In this document: in pieces, positions 41,067 to 48,551 of the stretch
Layout of the letters: every line of letters starts with the position of its first letter
Position numbering within the stretch: position 1 is the first letter of the stretch
Source: Lentisphaeria bacterium
Lineage (GTDB): Bacteria > Verrucomicrobiota > Lentisphaeria > Victivallales > UBA1829
Reading direction: 5' to 3'
DNA length: 51,594 nucleotides
Assembly (NCBI GenBank): GCA_017646015.1
Contig: JAGCNI010000004.1
Span: 1-51,594 of the forward strand
The notes under the pieces: model-generated
Told to the model about the DNA's origin: nothing
The model's input: only the letters and a program-made list of their open reading frames with translations
The model's database searches: none
Program-made: the position numbers and the translations under genes

Positions 41067-42092
41067 TTAAAACTGTTTCAGGAAACGCAGATCGTTATCC
41101 GAGAAAAGTCTCAGATCGCCAATTCTGTGTTTGAGCATGGTCAGACGTTCAATACCCATACCGAAGGCAAATCCCTGCCATTCATCCGGGTTGATTCCGA
41201 CATTCCGCAGAACGTTGGGATTGACCATACCGCAGCCGAGAATTTCCAGCCAGCCGGAATTTTTACAGACACGGCAGCCTTTTCCTCCGCACATCACGCA
41301 GGAGAAGTCACATTCCGCACTCGGTTCTGTGAAAGGGAAGAAGTGAGGACGCATCCGGATGGTAACGCCTTTTCCGAAAAATTCTTCCGCAAAGGCTTCC
41401 AATGTATTTTTCAGATCTGCCAGAGAAACATTGCGGTCAACATAGAGACCTTCGATCTGATGGAAGTGAACGCCATGAGTTGCATCCGGAGTATCTCTGC
41501 GGTAACAACGGCCGGGAGAAACAATGCGAATCGGCGGTTTATTGGCAAGCATGGTGCGGATCTGAACGGTACTTGTCTGAGTCCGCAGCAGACGTCCATC
41601 ATCGAAATAGAATGTATCTTTCGGATCGCGGGAAGGGTGATCTGCCGGAGCGTTAAGGGCATCGAAACAGTTATGTACTGTTTCAATTTCCGGACCGGCA
41701 GCAACAACGAATCCCATTCTGCGGAAGATGGCGCAACATTCATCAATGGTCTGGTTGACCGGATGTTTTGTACCGATTCTCCATTTTCTGCCGGGCAGGG
41801 TGACATCGATCGCTTCTGCTGCAGAAGCACCGGAAGCATCCGCCAGACGTTCTCTTGCTTCTTCAAGTTGATTCTGAATGGTAGTCTTGGCTTCGTTGAA
41901 AGCTTTTCCTGCGACAGGTTTATCTTCTTTGGCGATTTTGCCCATCATGGGAGCCAAAGCAGTGAGAGAACCATTTCTTCCGATGGTTTTATTTTTTACA
42001 TTTTCGACATCTGCTTCGGTCGTTGCAGCGGCGAGAGCCTCCGTAGCAGATGAGGTGATTTCTTTAAGCTTTTCGAGCAGTTCGTTAAGCAT
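41067..42092 (-). CDS. pheS: phenylalanyl-tRNA synthetase alpha subunit
   Basis: 341 residues. N-terminal coiled coil (1-90), then the class II core: GTKHPVNQTIDECC near 105, FHQIEGLYVDRN near 212 (motif 2) and GMGIERLTMLKHRIGDLR near the end (motif 3). The Cys cluster CVMCGGKGCRVCKNSGW near 260-276 is seen in many bacterial PheS proteins. CAGGAG precedes the ATG by 8 bases. A GC-rich terminator-like hairpin at 42126-42160 lies between rplT and this gene with no room for a full promoter after it. Confidence 0.97.
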   Translation of the reverse strand: MLNELLEKLKEITSSATEALAAATTEADVENVKNKTIGRNGSLTALAPMMGKIAKEDKPVAGKAFNEAKTTIQNQLEEARERLADASGASAAEAIDVTLPGRKWRIGTKHPVNQTIDECCAIFRRMGFVVAAGPEIETVHNCFDALNAPADHPSRDPKDTFYFDDGRLLRTQTSTVQIRTMLANKPPIRIVSPGRCYRRDTPDATHGVHFHQIEGLYVDRNVSLADLKNTLEAFAEEFFGKGVTIRMRPHFFPFTEPSAECDFSCVMCGGKGCRVCKNSGWLEILGCGMVNPNVLRNVGINPDEWQGFAFGMGIERLTMLKHRIGDLRLFSDNDLRFLKQF

Positions 42093-42125
42093 GTTTAAAT
42101 CTCCTGGGGGTGAGGGATAAAAAGA

Positions 42126-42160
42126 AAAAGCGGGCCTGCCGTAAACGGCAACCCGCTTTT
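42126..42160 (-). terminator. terminator/attenuator between rplT and pheS
   Basis: Outer stem 42126-42134 with 42152-42160, inner stem TGCCG/CGGCA with TAAA loop (42137-42150), followed on the minus strand by TTTTTCTTTTT. pheS starts 34 bases later. It may end the infC-rplT transcript or regulate read-through into pheST. No Phe-rich leader peptide with a start codon is visible. Confidence 0.85.
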
Positions 42161-42182
42161 ATAAATCAGAAAAATAAATGGA

Positions 42183-42533
42183 TCAGCAGGCAGCCTTGGC
42201 TTTTTCGACCAGGGCTTTAAAAGCTTCCATATCATTGACCGCGAGGTCAGCGATGACTTTGCGGTTGACAGCAATATCAGCTTTCTTGAGACCAGCCATC
42301 AGTTTGCTGTAGGTGAAATACATCATACGGCAAGCTGCATTGATACGGATTGTCCAAAGTCTTCTGTACTGACGTTTTTTCTGTTTACGTCCAACATAAG
42401 CGTGAGCATCAGCTTTATCAATAGCATCATATACTGTACGGATACGCTTACTGCTTGCACCGTAAAAGCCTTTGGCTCTCATCAATGCGCGTTTACGACG
42501 TTTTCTGGAAGGAACAGCAGATGTAACTCTCAT
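42183..42533 (-). CDS. rplT: ribosomal protein L20
   Basis: 116 residues, standard length. Typical basic N-terminus SRKRRKRALMRAKGFYGASS and VGRKQKKRQYRRLWI region, then the folded C-terminal domain (MAGLKKADIAVNRKVIADLAV). Binds 23S rRNA early in 50S assembly; in many bacteria L20 also represses its own infC-rpmI-rplT message. 34 bases after rpmI, with GGAG upstream. The next feature is the hairpin at 42126-42160. Confidence 0.98.
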   Translation of the reverse strand: MRVTSAVPSRKRRKRALMRAKGFYGASSKRIRTVYDAIDKADAHAYVGRKQKKRQYRRLWTIRINAACRMMYFTYSKLMAGLKKADIAVNRKVIADLAVNDMEAFKALVEKAKAAC

Positions 42534-42567
42534 TTTCAGTAATCTCCAAGTTCAAGTTTTGAGCATC

Positions 42568-42765
42568 TTACCCGTAGGGCAGAGCTTTGGCAATGCGTTT
42601 CATATCAGCCTTCTGCAGGATACCATCTCTGCGGAGGTGACGTTTTCTCTTACCGGATTTTCCGGTCATCAAGTGGCGGCGACCCGCTTTGAAGTACTTG
42701 AATTTGCCAGTACCCGTACGCTTGACGCGCTTGGAAATACTTTTCCGTGTTTTCATCTTAGGCAT
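42568..42765 (-). CDS. rpmI: ribosomal protein L35
   Basis: 65 residues. MPKMKTRKSISKRVKRTGTG start and a very basic GKRKRHLRR centre with ADMKRIAKALPYG end, all typical of L35. AAGGAGA precedes the ATG. Lies between infC (69 bases upstream) and rplT in the conserved infC-rpmI-rplT order. Confidence 0.98.
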   Translation of the reverse strand: MPKMKTRKSISKRVKRTGTGKFKYFKAGRRHLMTGKSGKRKRHLRRDGILQKADMKRIAKALPYG

Positions 42766-42834
42766 CGTTTTACTCTCCTTGTTTTTTGCTTAAGAGTGTT
42801 ACGCTGAAAAGGCAGATGCCGATATCAGCCAAGT

Positions 42835-43353
42835 TCAGCGGCTGCCCTTCGGATTGAAGGACATGTTTATGTTTTTTCCCAAAAGTTTTGCGGGACTTTC
42901 AACTGTTCCGCTGTCTTTCAGGTCTTCGATAATTCTGTCAATCAGTTCAAAACCGATTTCTGTATGAGCCATTTCACGACCTTTGAAAGTGAGAGTGACT
43001 TTAAGTTTGCATCCCTCTTCCAAAAATTCGGTTGCCTGGTCGATTTTGTGAGCGTAGTCATGCTCTGCGATATTCAAGCGGAACTTGACTTCTTTCACTT
43101 TCTGAGCCTGTTGGTTCTTCTTCTGATCTTTCAATTTCTTTTTCTGTTCATAAAGAAGTTTACCGAAATTCATGATCCGGCACACAGGCGGTTCACTGTT
43201 TTCGGCGACCATGACAAGATCCAGTCCGGCATCTTTTGCCGCCTGGCAGGCAGGTCCGAGTTTCATGACTCCGAGCTGTTCACCTTCAGGACCGATCACA
43301 AGCAGATCCTTGTCAGCATAAGCCCGCATGTCGTTTTTCAGCAGCTTGCTAAT
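42835..43353 (-). CDS. infC: translation initiation factor IF-3, predicted ATT start codon
   Basis: 172 residues if translation begins at the ATT at 43353. GGAGG (43362-43366) lies 8 bases before that ATT, while the first ATG (43329) has no ribosome site and would cut into the N-domain. IF-3 genes classically use ATT so that IF-3 can limit its own synthesis. The protein reads ISKLLKNDMRAYADKDLLVI, then GPEGEQLGVM, NSEPPVCRIMNFGKLLYEQKKK near 75 and a C-domain with VTLTFKGREMAHTE. Binds 30S subunits and proofreads the start codon. Upstream is a strong promoter across the thrS stop. Confidence 0.96.
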   Translation of the reverse strand: MSKLLKNDMRAYADKDLLVIGPEGEQLGVMKLGPACQAAKDAGLDLVMVAENSEPPVCRIMNFGKLLYEQKKKLKDQKKNQQAQKVKEVKFRLNIAEHDYAHKIDQATEFLEEGCKLKVTLTFKGREMAHTEIGFELIDRIIEDLKDSGTVESPAKLLGKNINMSFNPKGSR

Positions 43354-43403
43354 AGCAGTATCCTCCAGTTAAATTGGCTTTACAGTTTTTTCATGAAGTG
43401 AGT

Positions 43404-43432
43404 AATATAACACCATTACAGCTTGTTGTCAA
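43404..43432 (-). promoter_or_regulatory. promoter of infC-rpmI-rplT overlapping the thrS 3' end
   Basis: Minus strand TTGACA (43432-43427), 17-base spacer, TATATT (43409-43404). The -35 box lies inside the last thrS codons (stop at 43416). Start site about 43397, leader about 44 bases to the ATT codon. Confidence 0.75.
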
Positions 43433-45146
43433 CTTCATTTTGCAATTTTTTCATAAAAGTTGCAAGATCCATCTGTCCGAGCTGGTCTTCGCGGCGGGAA
43501 CGGATGGCAAAAGTGTTGCTCTGCATTTCTTTTTCACCGACGACAGCCATGAAGGGTACGCGCTGCATGCGTGCATCTTTGATTTTTGCGCCCATGCTTT
43601 CGCTGCGGGTATCGCATTCAACACGGAATCCGGCTTTTTTCAGCTCGCGTGTTGCGTTGAGGCAGTATTCATGCTGTTTTTCGGTGATTGGGATCATGCG
43701 GATCTGTTCCGGTGCGAGCCATGCCGGGAATGCTCCGGCAAAGTGTTCGATCAGGATGCCGAAGAAACGTTCCAGAGAACCGAACAGGGCGCGGTGCACC
43801 ATATAGGGTTGATGACGCTGTCCATCTTCTCCGATGTAGTTGATCTGGAAACGTTCCGGCAGGTTGAAGTCAAACTGAATGGTAGATGTCTGCCATTCAC
43901 GTCCGATCGCATCTTTGACTTTGAGGTCGATTTTCGGACCGTAGAATGCGCCACCACCTTCATCCACTTCATAAGCCAGACCGCTTTTTTCGATTGCGTT
44001 GACCAGCGATTTCTGAGCCTGTTCCCAACGTGCAGGATCGCCGACAGCTTTTTCCGGACGGGTGGAGAGGTAGGCTTTGATTTCTTTGAACTGGAATGTT
44101 TTCCAGATATGGAGACAGAAATTCAGCACGTCTTCGATTTCGCTTTCGATCTGTTCCGGTGTGCAGATGATGTGAGCATCGTCCTGTGTGAATCCGCGGA
44201 CACGCATCAGACCGTGGAGGACGCCGCTTTTTTCATAGCGGTACACTGTTCCGAGTTCAGCCCAGCGGCAGGGAAGTTCACGGTAGGAGCGGACTCTGGA
44301 TTTATATACTTCAATATGGAAAGGACAGTTCATCGGCTTTGCAAAGTAGTCGATTTCGTCGATTTCCATGGGGGAGTACATGCTGTCTTTATAGAATCCG
44401 AGGTGTCCGCTGGTTTCCCAGAGGTTGGAACGGCCGATATGCGGAGTGTAGAGCAGATCGTATCCGTTTTCATAATGTTCTTTGCGCCAGAATGTTTCGA
44501 GTGTATTACGGATGAAACCTCCGCGCGGATGCCAGAGAACAAGACCGGGACCGACTGTTTCAGAGATACTGAAGAGGTCGAGGTCTTTTCCGAGACGGCG
44601 ATGGTCGCGTTTTTTTGCTTCTTCGATCTGCATGAGGTATGCTTTGAGTTCTTTTTTATCTGCGAAAGCAGTACCATAGATGCGTGTGAGCATGGGATTG
44701 CTTTCTTTTCCGCGATAATAAGAACCAGCAATACTGGTCAGTTTGAATGCACCGATATCGCCGGTATTGTCCACGTGAGGACCACGGCAGAGGTCGATGA
44801 ATTTGCCGCAACGGTAGAAGGAGATCGCTTCACCTTCGGGGATGTCTGCCAGACGTTCGACTTTGAAATTCTGTTTTTTCTCTGAGAGGAGCTTGAGAGC
44901 TTCTTCCCGGGAGAGTTCAATACGTTCAAATGGCAGTTTTTTATCTGCGATTTCAGTCATCTTTGCTTCGATCTTTTCCAGATCTTCGGTAGTCAGCTTG
45001 GTAGTCCCGAAATCGAAATCATAATAAAAACCATCTTCAGTACTGGGACCGATATCGAATTTGACATCGGGGTAGAGCTCCAGGATCGCAGCTGCCATGA
45101 GGTGCGATGCACTGTGCCGGATCGTTTCGAGTGCAAATTTAGCCAT
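43416..45146 (-). CDS. thrS: threonyl-tRNA synthetase without TGS domain
   Basis: 576 residues; E. coli ThrS has about 640. The protein starts directly with the editing (SAD) domain: IRHSASHLMAAA with H11 and H15, then YYDFDFG and CGKFIDLCRGPHV near 150. The class II core (RVRGFTQDDAHIICTPEQ near 316-333, YGPKIDLKVKD) and C-terminal anticodon domain are complete. The N-terminal TGS domain (about 60 residues) is missing, and the promoter at 45200-45228 leaves no room for it. AAGGA lies 11 bases before the ATG. Heads the thrS-infC-rpmI-rplT-pheS-pheT block. Confidence 0.96.
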   Translation of the reverse strand: MAKFALETIRHSASHLMAAAILELYPDVKFDIGPSTEDGFYYDFDFGTTKLTTEDLEKIEAKMTEIADKKLPFERIELSREEALKLLSEKKQNFKVERLADIPEGEAISFYRCGKFIDLCRGPHVDNTGDIGAFKLTSIAGSYYRGKESNPMLTRIYGTAFADKKELKAYLMQIEEAKKRDHRRLGKDLDLFSISETVGPGLVLWHPRGGFIRNTLETFWRKEHYENGYDLLYTPHIGRSNLWETSGHLGFYKDSMYSPMEIDEIDYFAKPMNCPFHIEVYKSRVRSYRELPCRWAELGTVYRYEKSGVLHGLMRVRGFTQDDAHIICTPEQIESEIEDVLNFCLHIWKTFQFKEIKAYLSTRPEKAVGDPARWEQAQKSLVNAIEKSGLAYEVDEGGGAFYGPKIDLKVKDAIGREWQTSTIQFDFNLPERFQINYIGEDGQRHQPYMVHRALFGSLERFFGILIEHFAGAFPAWLAPEQIRMIPITEKQHEYCLNATRELKKAGFRVECDTRSESMGAKIKDARMQRVPFMAVVGEKEMQSNTFAIRSRREDQLGQMDLATFMKKLQNEVDNKL

Positions 45147-45199
45147 TTTTCTTCTTTTCCTTTTGCTTTCGTTAAGGCTACCGATAAAAATATCTTATT

Positions 45200-45228
45200 A
45201 ATATACATTGCTCTTGTTGAAGAATCAA
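45200..45228 (-). promoter_or_regulatory. promoter of thrS
   Basis: Minus strand TTGATT (45228-45223), 17-base spacer, TATATT (45205-45200); leader about 47 bases, too short for a T-box. Confidence 0.7.
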
Positions 45229-45264
45229 GCGGATTTTGTATATTTATTTAAAAAAGAGCAAAAG

Positions 45265-45300
45265 AAAAACCGCTGTACCGGAAAAGATACGGCGGTTTTT
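45265..45300. terminator. terminator after the acidic zinc-ribbon gene
   Basis: 13-bp stem with one G-T pair (45265-45277 with 45288-45300), 10-base loop. Minus strand continues TTTTTCTTTTGC; plus strand is also T-rich. Confidence 0.85.
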
Positions 45301-45330
45301 TCTGTAAATCATGCTTTTTTCAACAAAAGC

Positions 45331-45594
45331 TCATTTTGATTTTTTATTTTCCTTGGGGTCTTTTTCCTCTTCGAAATCTTCAAAATCAAAGTCTGCATAT
45401 TCATCTTCTTCATAATCATCGTCGGCAAATTCGTTGGCGAATTCATCTTCTTCATATTCATCGCCGTCTTCATCATATTCGTCGATCACGGAATTTGCTG
45501 TGATCAGGGTGCCGCACTCCGGGCAGCAGCCATCTTCGGCTTCCACAAGTTTTTCACTAATTTCGATGTCGCAATACGGACAAATCAATACCAT
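45331..45594 (-). CDS. small acidic protein with N-terminal zinc ribbon
   Basis: 87 residues. Two pairs, CPYC (5-8) and CPEC (24-27), form a zinc ribbon (MVLICPYCDIEISEK, DGCCPECGTLI). The rest is an unusual low-complexity acidic tail of repeated Asp/Glu with Tyr and Phe (for instance DEYEEDEFANEFADDDYEED), ending in a short basic tip KENKKSK. AGGAG precedes the ATG, and a near-consensus promoter and a terminator frame it. It resembles small regulatory zinc-ribbon proteins that bind basic partners such as RNA polymerase or ribosomal proteins, but no function can be assigned. Confidence 0.8.
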   Translation of the reverse strand: MVLICPYCDIEISEKLVEAEDGCCPECGTLITANSVIDEYDEDGDEYEEDEFANEFADDDYEEDEYADFDFEDFEEEKDPKENKKSK

Positions 45595-45649
45595 GGCCGC
45601 TTTCTCCTATAAAATTAATTGTTATTGAGATAATTCTCTCTGATAGCGA

Positions 45650-45677
45650 ATTATACGGACATTTTCTGAAATGTCAA
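45650..45677 (-). promoter_or_regulatory. promoter of the acidic zinc-ribbon gene
   Basis: Minus strand TTGACA (45677-45672), 16-base spacer, TATAAT (45655-45650): the best match to a sigma-70 promoter in the window, suggesting high expression. Confidence 0.8.
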
Positions 45678-45907
45678 ATCAAAAATGCAAAAAAAATAGA
45701 AATTTTTATTGAAAAATTAAATATTTTTCATATTTTGGGGGATTTTCTTTGATAAAAAGCATTTTGCGAAACAGTCTTTGTGAAATATTTTTGTGTTTTA
45801 TTGATAGGTTGAGCCGGATGATTTGCTTTGGGGATTATCGTGTTGGATGAGGACCGGAGAAGCATTATTTCGGGGATTATTTTTTCTGATTTTTTTTATG
45901 AATGAGC
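45678..45907. other. AT-rich intergenic stretch
   Basis: Part of the 408-base gap between the acidic zinc-ribbon gene and the Gfo/Idh gene. Apart from the promoters on each side I see no gene, hairpin or repeat in it. Confidence 0.5.
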
Positions 45908-45954
45908 TTGTAATTCATATATGGCGATGTATATTAAAATATGTTCAACGTTGA
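45908..45954 (+). promoter_or_regulatory. promoter and palindromic operator of the Gfo/Idh gene at 46003
   Basis: TTGTAA (45908-45913), 16-base spacer, TATATT (45930-45935). The perfect palindrome TCAACGTTGA (45945-45954) sits just past the expected start site, a classic repressor position for LacI- or GntR-like proteins. The -10-to-ATG distance is about 67 bases. Confidence 0.55.
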
Positions 45955-46002
45955 GATATGTTGTCAATACGTAACTTACAATCTTTTTTATGAGGTTTTA
46001 GT

Positions 46003-47217
46003 ATGGGTGAAAAATTAAAAATTGCTATTATCGGAACCGGAGAAAGAGGGACCTGTTGTTTCGGAGAGATTCTGAAAAACCGTGATGATGTGGAAATTAC
46101 GGCATTGTGTGATAAGAATCCTGTGCGTTACCGTGCCGCAGCCCGTTTCCTCGGGCTTACCGATGTTAAGTTTTATTCCTCGATTGAAGATATGGCAAAG
46201 AGTGAAAAACTGGATGCCGTGATCATTACAACACCGGACTATACACACCATCAGGTTGCCATGACAGCTCTTCAAAACGGATGGAACGTATTGATCGATA
46301 AACCGCTTGCCACGACAGTCAAAGGCTGCCGCGAAGTTATTGAGACCGCAAAAAAGACCGGCTTGACTGTGATGATTGGTTTCAATCTCCGTCATCATGC
46401 TGTTTTGAAACGTTTGAAACAGTTGATCGTGGATGGTGTTCTGGGGAAAGTCTTTATTGCAGAGAACCGTGAATTCTACGATGGCGGCAGAACATATATG
46501 TCCCGTTGGAACCGTTTTTATTCTGCGACAGGCGGTCTCTGGATTCACAAAGGCAGCCACGACTTTGATATTTTCAATTGGCTGCTTGATTTCCCGAAAC
46601 CGTTGCGTGTGACTTCCTTTGCAGCTGTCAACGTGCTGACCCCCGAAGGGATTCCGTTTGAACTGGAAGAAGGTCATGAACCCGGTCCCGGCTGCAATGT
46701 CTGCTATTACCGTGAAAAATGTAAAGACCGCTGGATTCTTTCTGATACAGAAATGGAAAGATGGGGAGAAGAAGCGATCGCGCAGGATGGTTATATCAAA
46801 AATCTCTGCATGTACACATCAGAAAAAGATACACATGACAACGGGATCGCCATGGTTGAATATGAAAACGGAATCAAAGTCAGCCATTTTGAATGTTTCA
46901 TCGGAGCCCGTGCTGATCGGACGTACACTGTTGTCGGCGACCGTGCTATTGCAGATGTCAGTCTGGCAGAACGAACCATCAAGATCACCCCCCGCTGGAA
47001 TGGCGAAGTTGTGACTTATACCATTCCGGAAGAAAGTGGCGGTCACGGCGGAGCGGATCCTTCTCTGGTTGATACTTTCTGCAAAGTTCTCCGCGGAGAA
47101 GTTGCTCCCAACTCCACAGCAGAACATGGTATGCTTGCTTCTGCAATCGGTCAGGCCGCTGAAATTTCCCGCAGAGAACATCGTATGGTCGAAATCGAGG
47201 AACTCTTCAAAGACTGA
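46003..47217 (+). CDS. Gfo/Idh/MocA-family oxidoreductase with cysteine cluster
   Basis: 404 residues. NAD(P) motif IIGTGERG at 9-16, then DKPLAT at 99-104 with K100 (the EKP position) and GSHDFDIFNW from 184, giving a complete catalytic set. The C-terminal domain contains an inserted cysteine group C231, C234, C240 and C269 (GCNVCYYREKC), able to bind a metal, and ends with GGHGGADPSLVDTF, the conserved tail of sugar-acting members. Likely an NAD-dependent sugar, inositol or sugar-acid dehydrogenase. GAGG precedes the ATG. Stands alone with its own promoter, palindrome and terminator. Confidence 0.88.
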   Translation: MGEKLKIAIIGTGERGTCCFGEILKNRDDVEITALCDKNPVRYRAAARFLGLTDVKFYSSIEDMAKSEKLDAVIITTPDYTHHQVAMTALQNGWNVLIDKPLATTVKGCREVIETAKKTGLTVMIGFNLRHHAVLKRLKQLIVDGVLGKVFIAENREFYDGGRTYMSRWNRFYSATGGLWIHKGSHDFDIFNWLLDFPKPLRVTSFAAVNVLTPEGIPFELEEGHEPGPGCNVCYYREKCKDRWILSDTEMERWGEEAIAQDGYIKNLCMYTSEKDTHDNGIAMVEYENGIKVSHFECFIGARADRTYTVVGDRAIADVSLAERTIKITPRWNGEVVTYTIPEESGGHGGADPSLVDTFCKVLRGEVAPNSTAEHGMLASAIGQAAEISRREHRMVEIEELFKD

Positions 47218-47241
47218 GTCCTGCGTTCTTACAGATCCAAT

Positions 47242-47278
47242 AAAAAAGCCCGTCGCTATTGTGTGGACGGGCTTTTTT
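47242..47278. terminator. bidirectional terminator between the Gfo/Idh and acyltransferase genes
   Basis: Perfect 13-bp stem (47242-47254 with 47266-47278), 11-base loop, with A and T tracts built into its ends so it works for both convergent genes. Confidence 0.9.
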
Positions 47279-47298
47279 TATTTGTTGGTGATCAATGA

Positions 47299-48414
47299 TC
47301 AGCGGAGCATCAGGAATTTGTAGAGCCACGGCAGATATTTTTTCATGATCATACCGATGATGACCAGAGCTGTCATCACAAAGAGCGGGATCCCGAAATA
47401 GAGCAGCAGGAGCAGGGCTGTATTGGGCATGATCATTTTGAAACAGATCCCTTTCAACATTTTCAGGAAGAATTCATGTCCCATATAAATCAGGAATGTA
47501 AAAGAGGAAAGGAACAACATCGTTTTCTTTGTCCGGTCGGAGAGACAGGGCAGATATTTGGAAAATGCAAAAAGGAAGATCACACCGAGAAAGATGGAGA
47601 GCGGCATCATGGTGATTTTCTGATGAAGTAGATTTTGCGGAATACATAAATCGAATACAACACATCCGCAGAACAAGATTCCGCTGGTAAGAATCGTTGC
47701 CTTATGCTCAAAGTATGTTCTATATTTCAGAAATGCCAGTCCGATTGTAAAGAATGCGAAGAATACAAGGGTTCGGTGAAGCGGACCGCAATCCCCCAGT
47801 AATCTTGCAAACGGCCGATAACTGATCATAATCAGATTGATGATACTCAAAACAAGGATCAGAACCGGATATTTTTCAAAATATTTTCGCAGAAACGGTA
47901 TGATCAGGAAGAAGAAATAAAGATAGAGCAGGAACCATGCCGGATAAAGGAACGGCATCCATTCACATTGGAAACCAATGTAGGCACTGATCCATTCCCG
48001 GACACCGAATGCTGGAATAAAAATAGAGGTGTTTTCCAGGGATTTCCGGACAAAAGGCAGAAGTTCCAGAATGAACATGTAGGCAATCGTGATGGTATTC
48101 CATAAAAGATAAGGCCACAGAATCGTTTTGGTTTTCTTTTTTATGAAATTGAAATAAGAATCGTTATAAGGTTTGCAGAAATAGATCAACCCGCTGATTG
48201 CAAGAAAGAGCGGCATGGAGAATCTGGCAAGATAAGTTACCAGGGTTTCAATGAATTCAACTGCACGGAATTGGGCAAGATCCAGAGGTCCGTTTTTCAG
48301 AGGCACATCCAATGCGTTCGCATGAACAAAGACAACAGCCACGATCGAAATGAATTTTAAGACAGATAAACGGAGGGAAAGATCTTCGGAGATCATATTT
48401 TCAGATTTTTTCAT
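47299..48414 (-). CDS. membrane acyltransferase, acyltransferase-3 family
   Basis: 371 residues from the ATG at 48414, which has GAGGA six bases upstream; the in-frame ATG four codons earlier overlaps that site. About ten membrane helices. The family histidine lies in VAVVFVHANAL in the first helix and is followed by the usual arginine-containing loops. Acyltransferase-3 proteins move acetyl or other acyl groups to sugars of LPS, capsule or glycans on the outer side of the inner membrane. It is single, with its own promoter (48459-48486), and no glycosyltransferase gene is nearby. Confidence 0.88.
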   Translation of the reverse strand: MKKSENMISEDLSLRLSVLKFISIVAVVFVHANALDVPLKNGPLDLAQFRAVEFIETLVTYLARFSMPLFLAISGLIYFCKPYNDSYFNFIKKKTKTILWPYLLWNTITIAYMFILELLPFVRKSLENTSIFIPAFGVREWISAYIGFQCEWMPFLYPAWFLLYLYFFFLIIPFLRKYFEKYPVLILVLSIINLIMISYRPFARLLGDCGPLHRTLVFFAFFTIGLAFLKYRTYFEHKATILTSGILFCGCVVFDLCIPQNLLHQKITMMPLSIFLGVIFLFAFSKYLPCLSDRTKKTMLFLSSFTFLIYMGHEFFLKMLKGICFKMIMPNTALLLLLYFGIPLFVMTALVIIGMIMKKYLPWLYKFLMLR

Positions 48415-48458
48415 GATATTCCTCATCAGTGATTTAATAGTATGATTTAACAGGGAAT

Positions 48459-48486
48459 AATATAATAGCAGAATCTATGAATGCAA
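48459..48486 (-). promoter_or_regulatory. promoter of the acyltransferase gene
   Basis: Minus strand TTGCAT (48486-48481), 16-base spacer, TATATT (48464-48459); leader about 37 bases. It lies directly after the SGNH terminator. Confidence 0.65.
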
Positions 48487-48491
48487 ATAAA

Positions 48492-48523
48492 AAATCCCGG
48501 TATTTATGTATTTACCGGGATTT
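48492..48523 (-). terminator. terminator after the dapF-dapA-SGNH operon
   Basis: 11-bp stem (48492-48502 with 48513-48523), 10-base loop, followed by TTTTATTTG on the minus strand. Confidence 0.85.
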
Positions 48524-48551
48524 CTGAATCATTAAAGAATGATTGTTTTTT

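Noticed and set aside
42126..42183. Possible Phe leader peptide between rplT and pheS
   Set aside because: The only frames with Phe codons lack a start codon and ribosome site.
43374..44885. Open frame of about 503 codons opposite thrS
   Set aside because: Antisense shadow of thrS; no start signal and no recognisable domain.
45147..45199. T-box riboswitch in front of thrS
   Set aside because: The predicted leader is about 47 bases, far too short, and has no T-box sequence.
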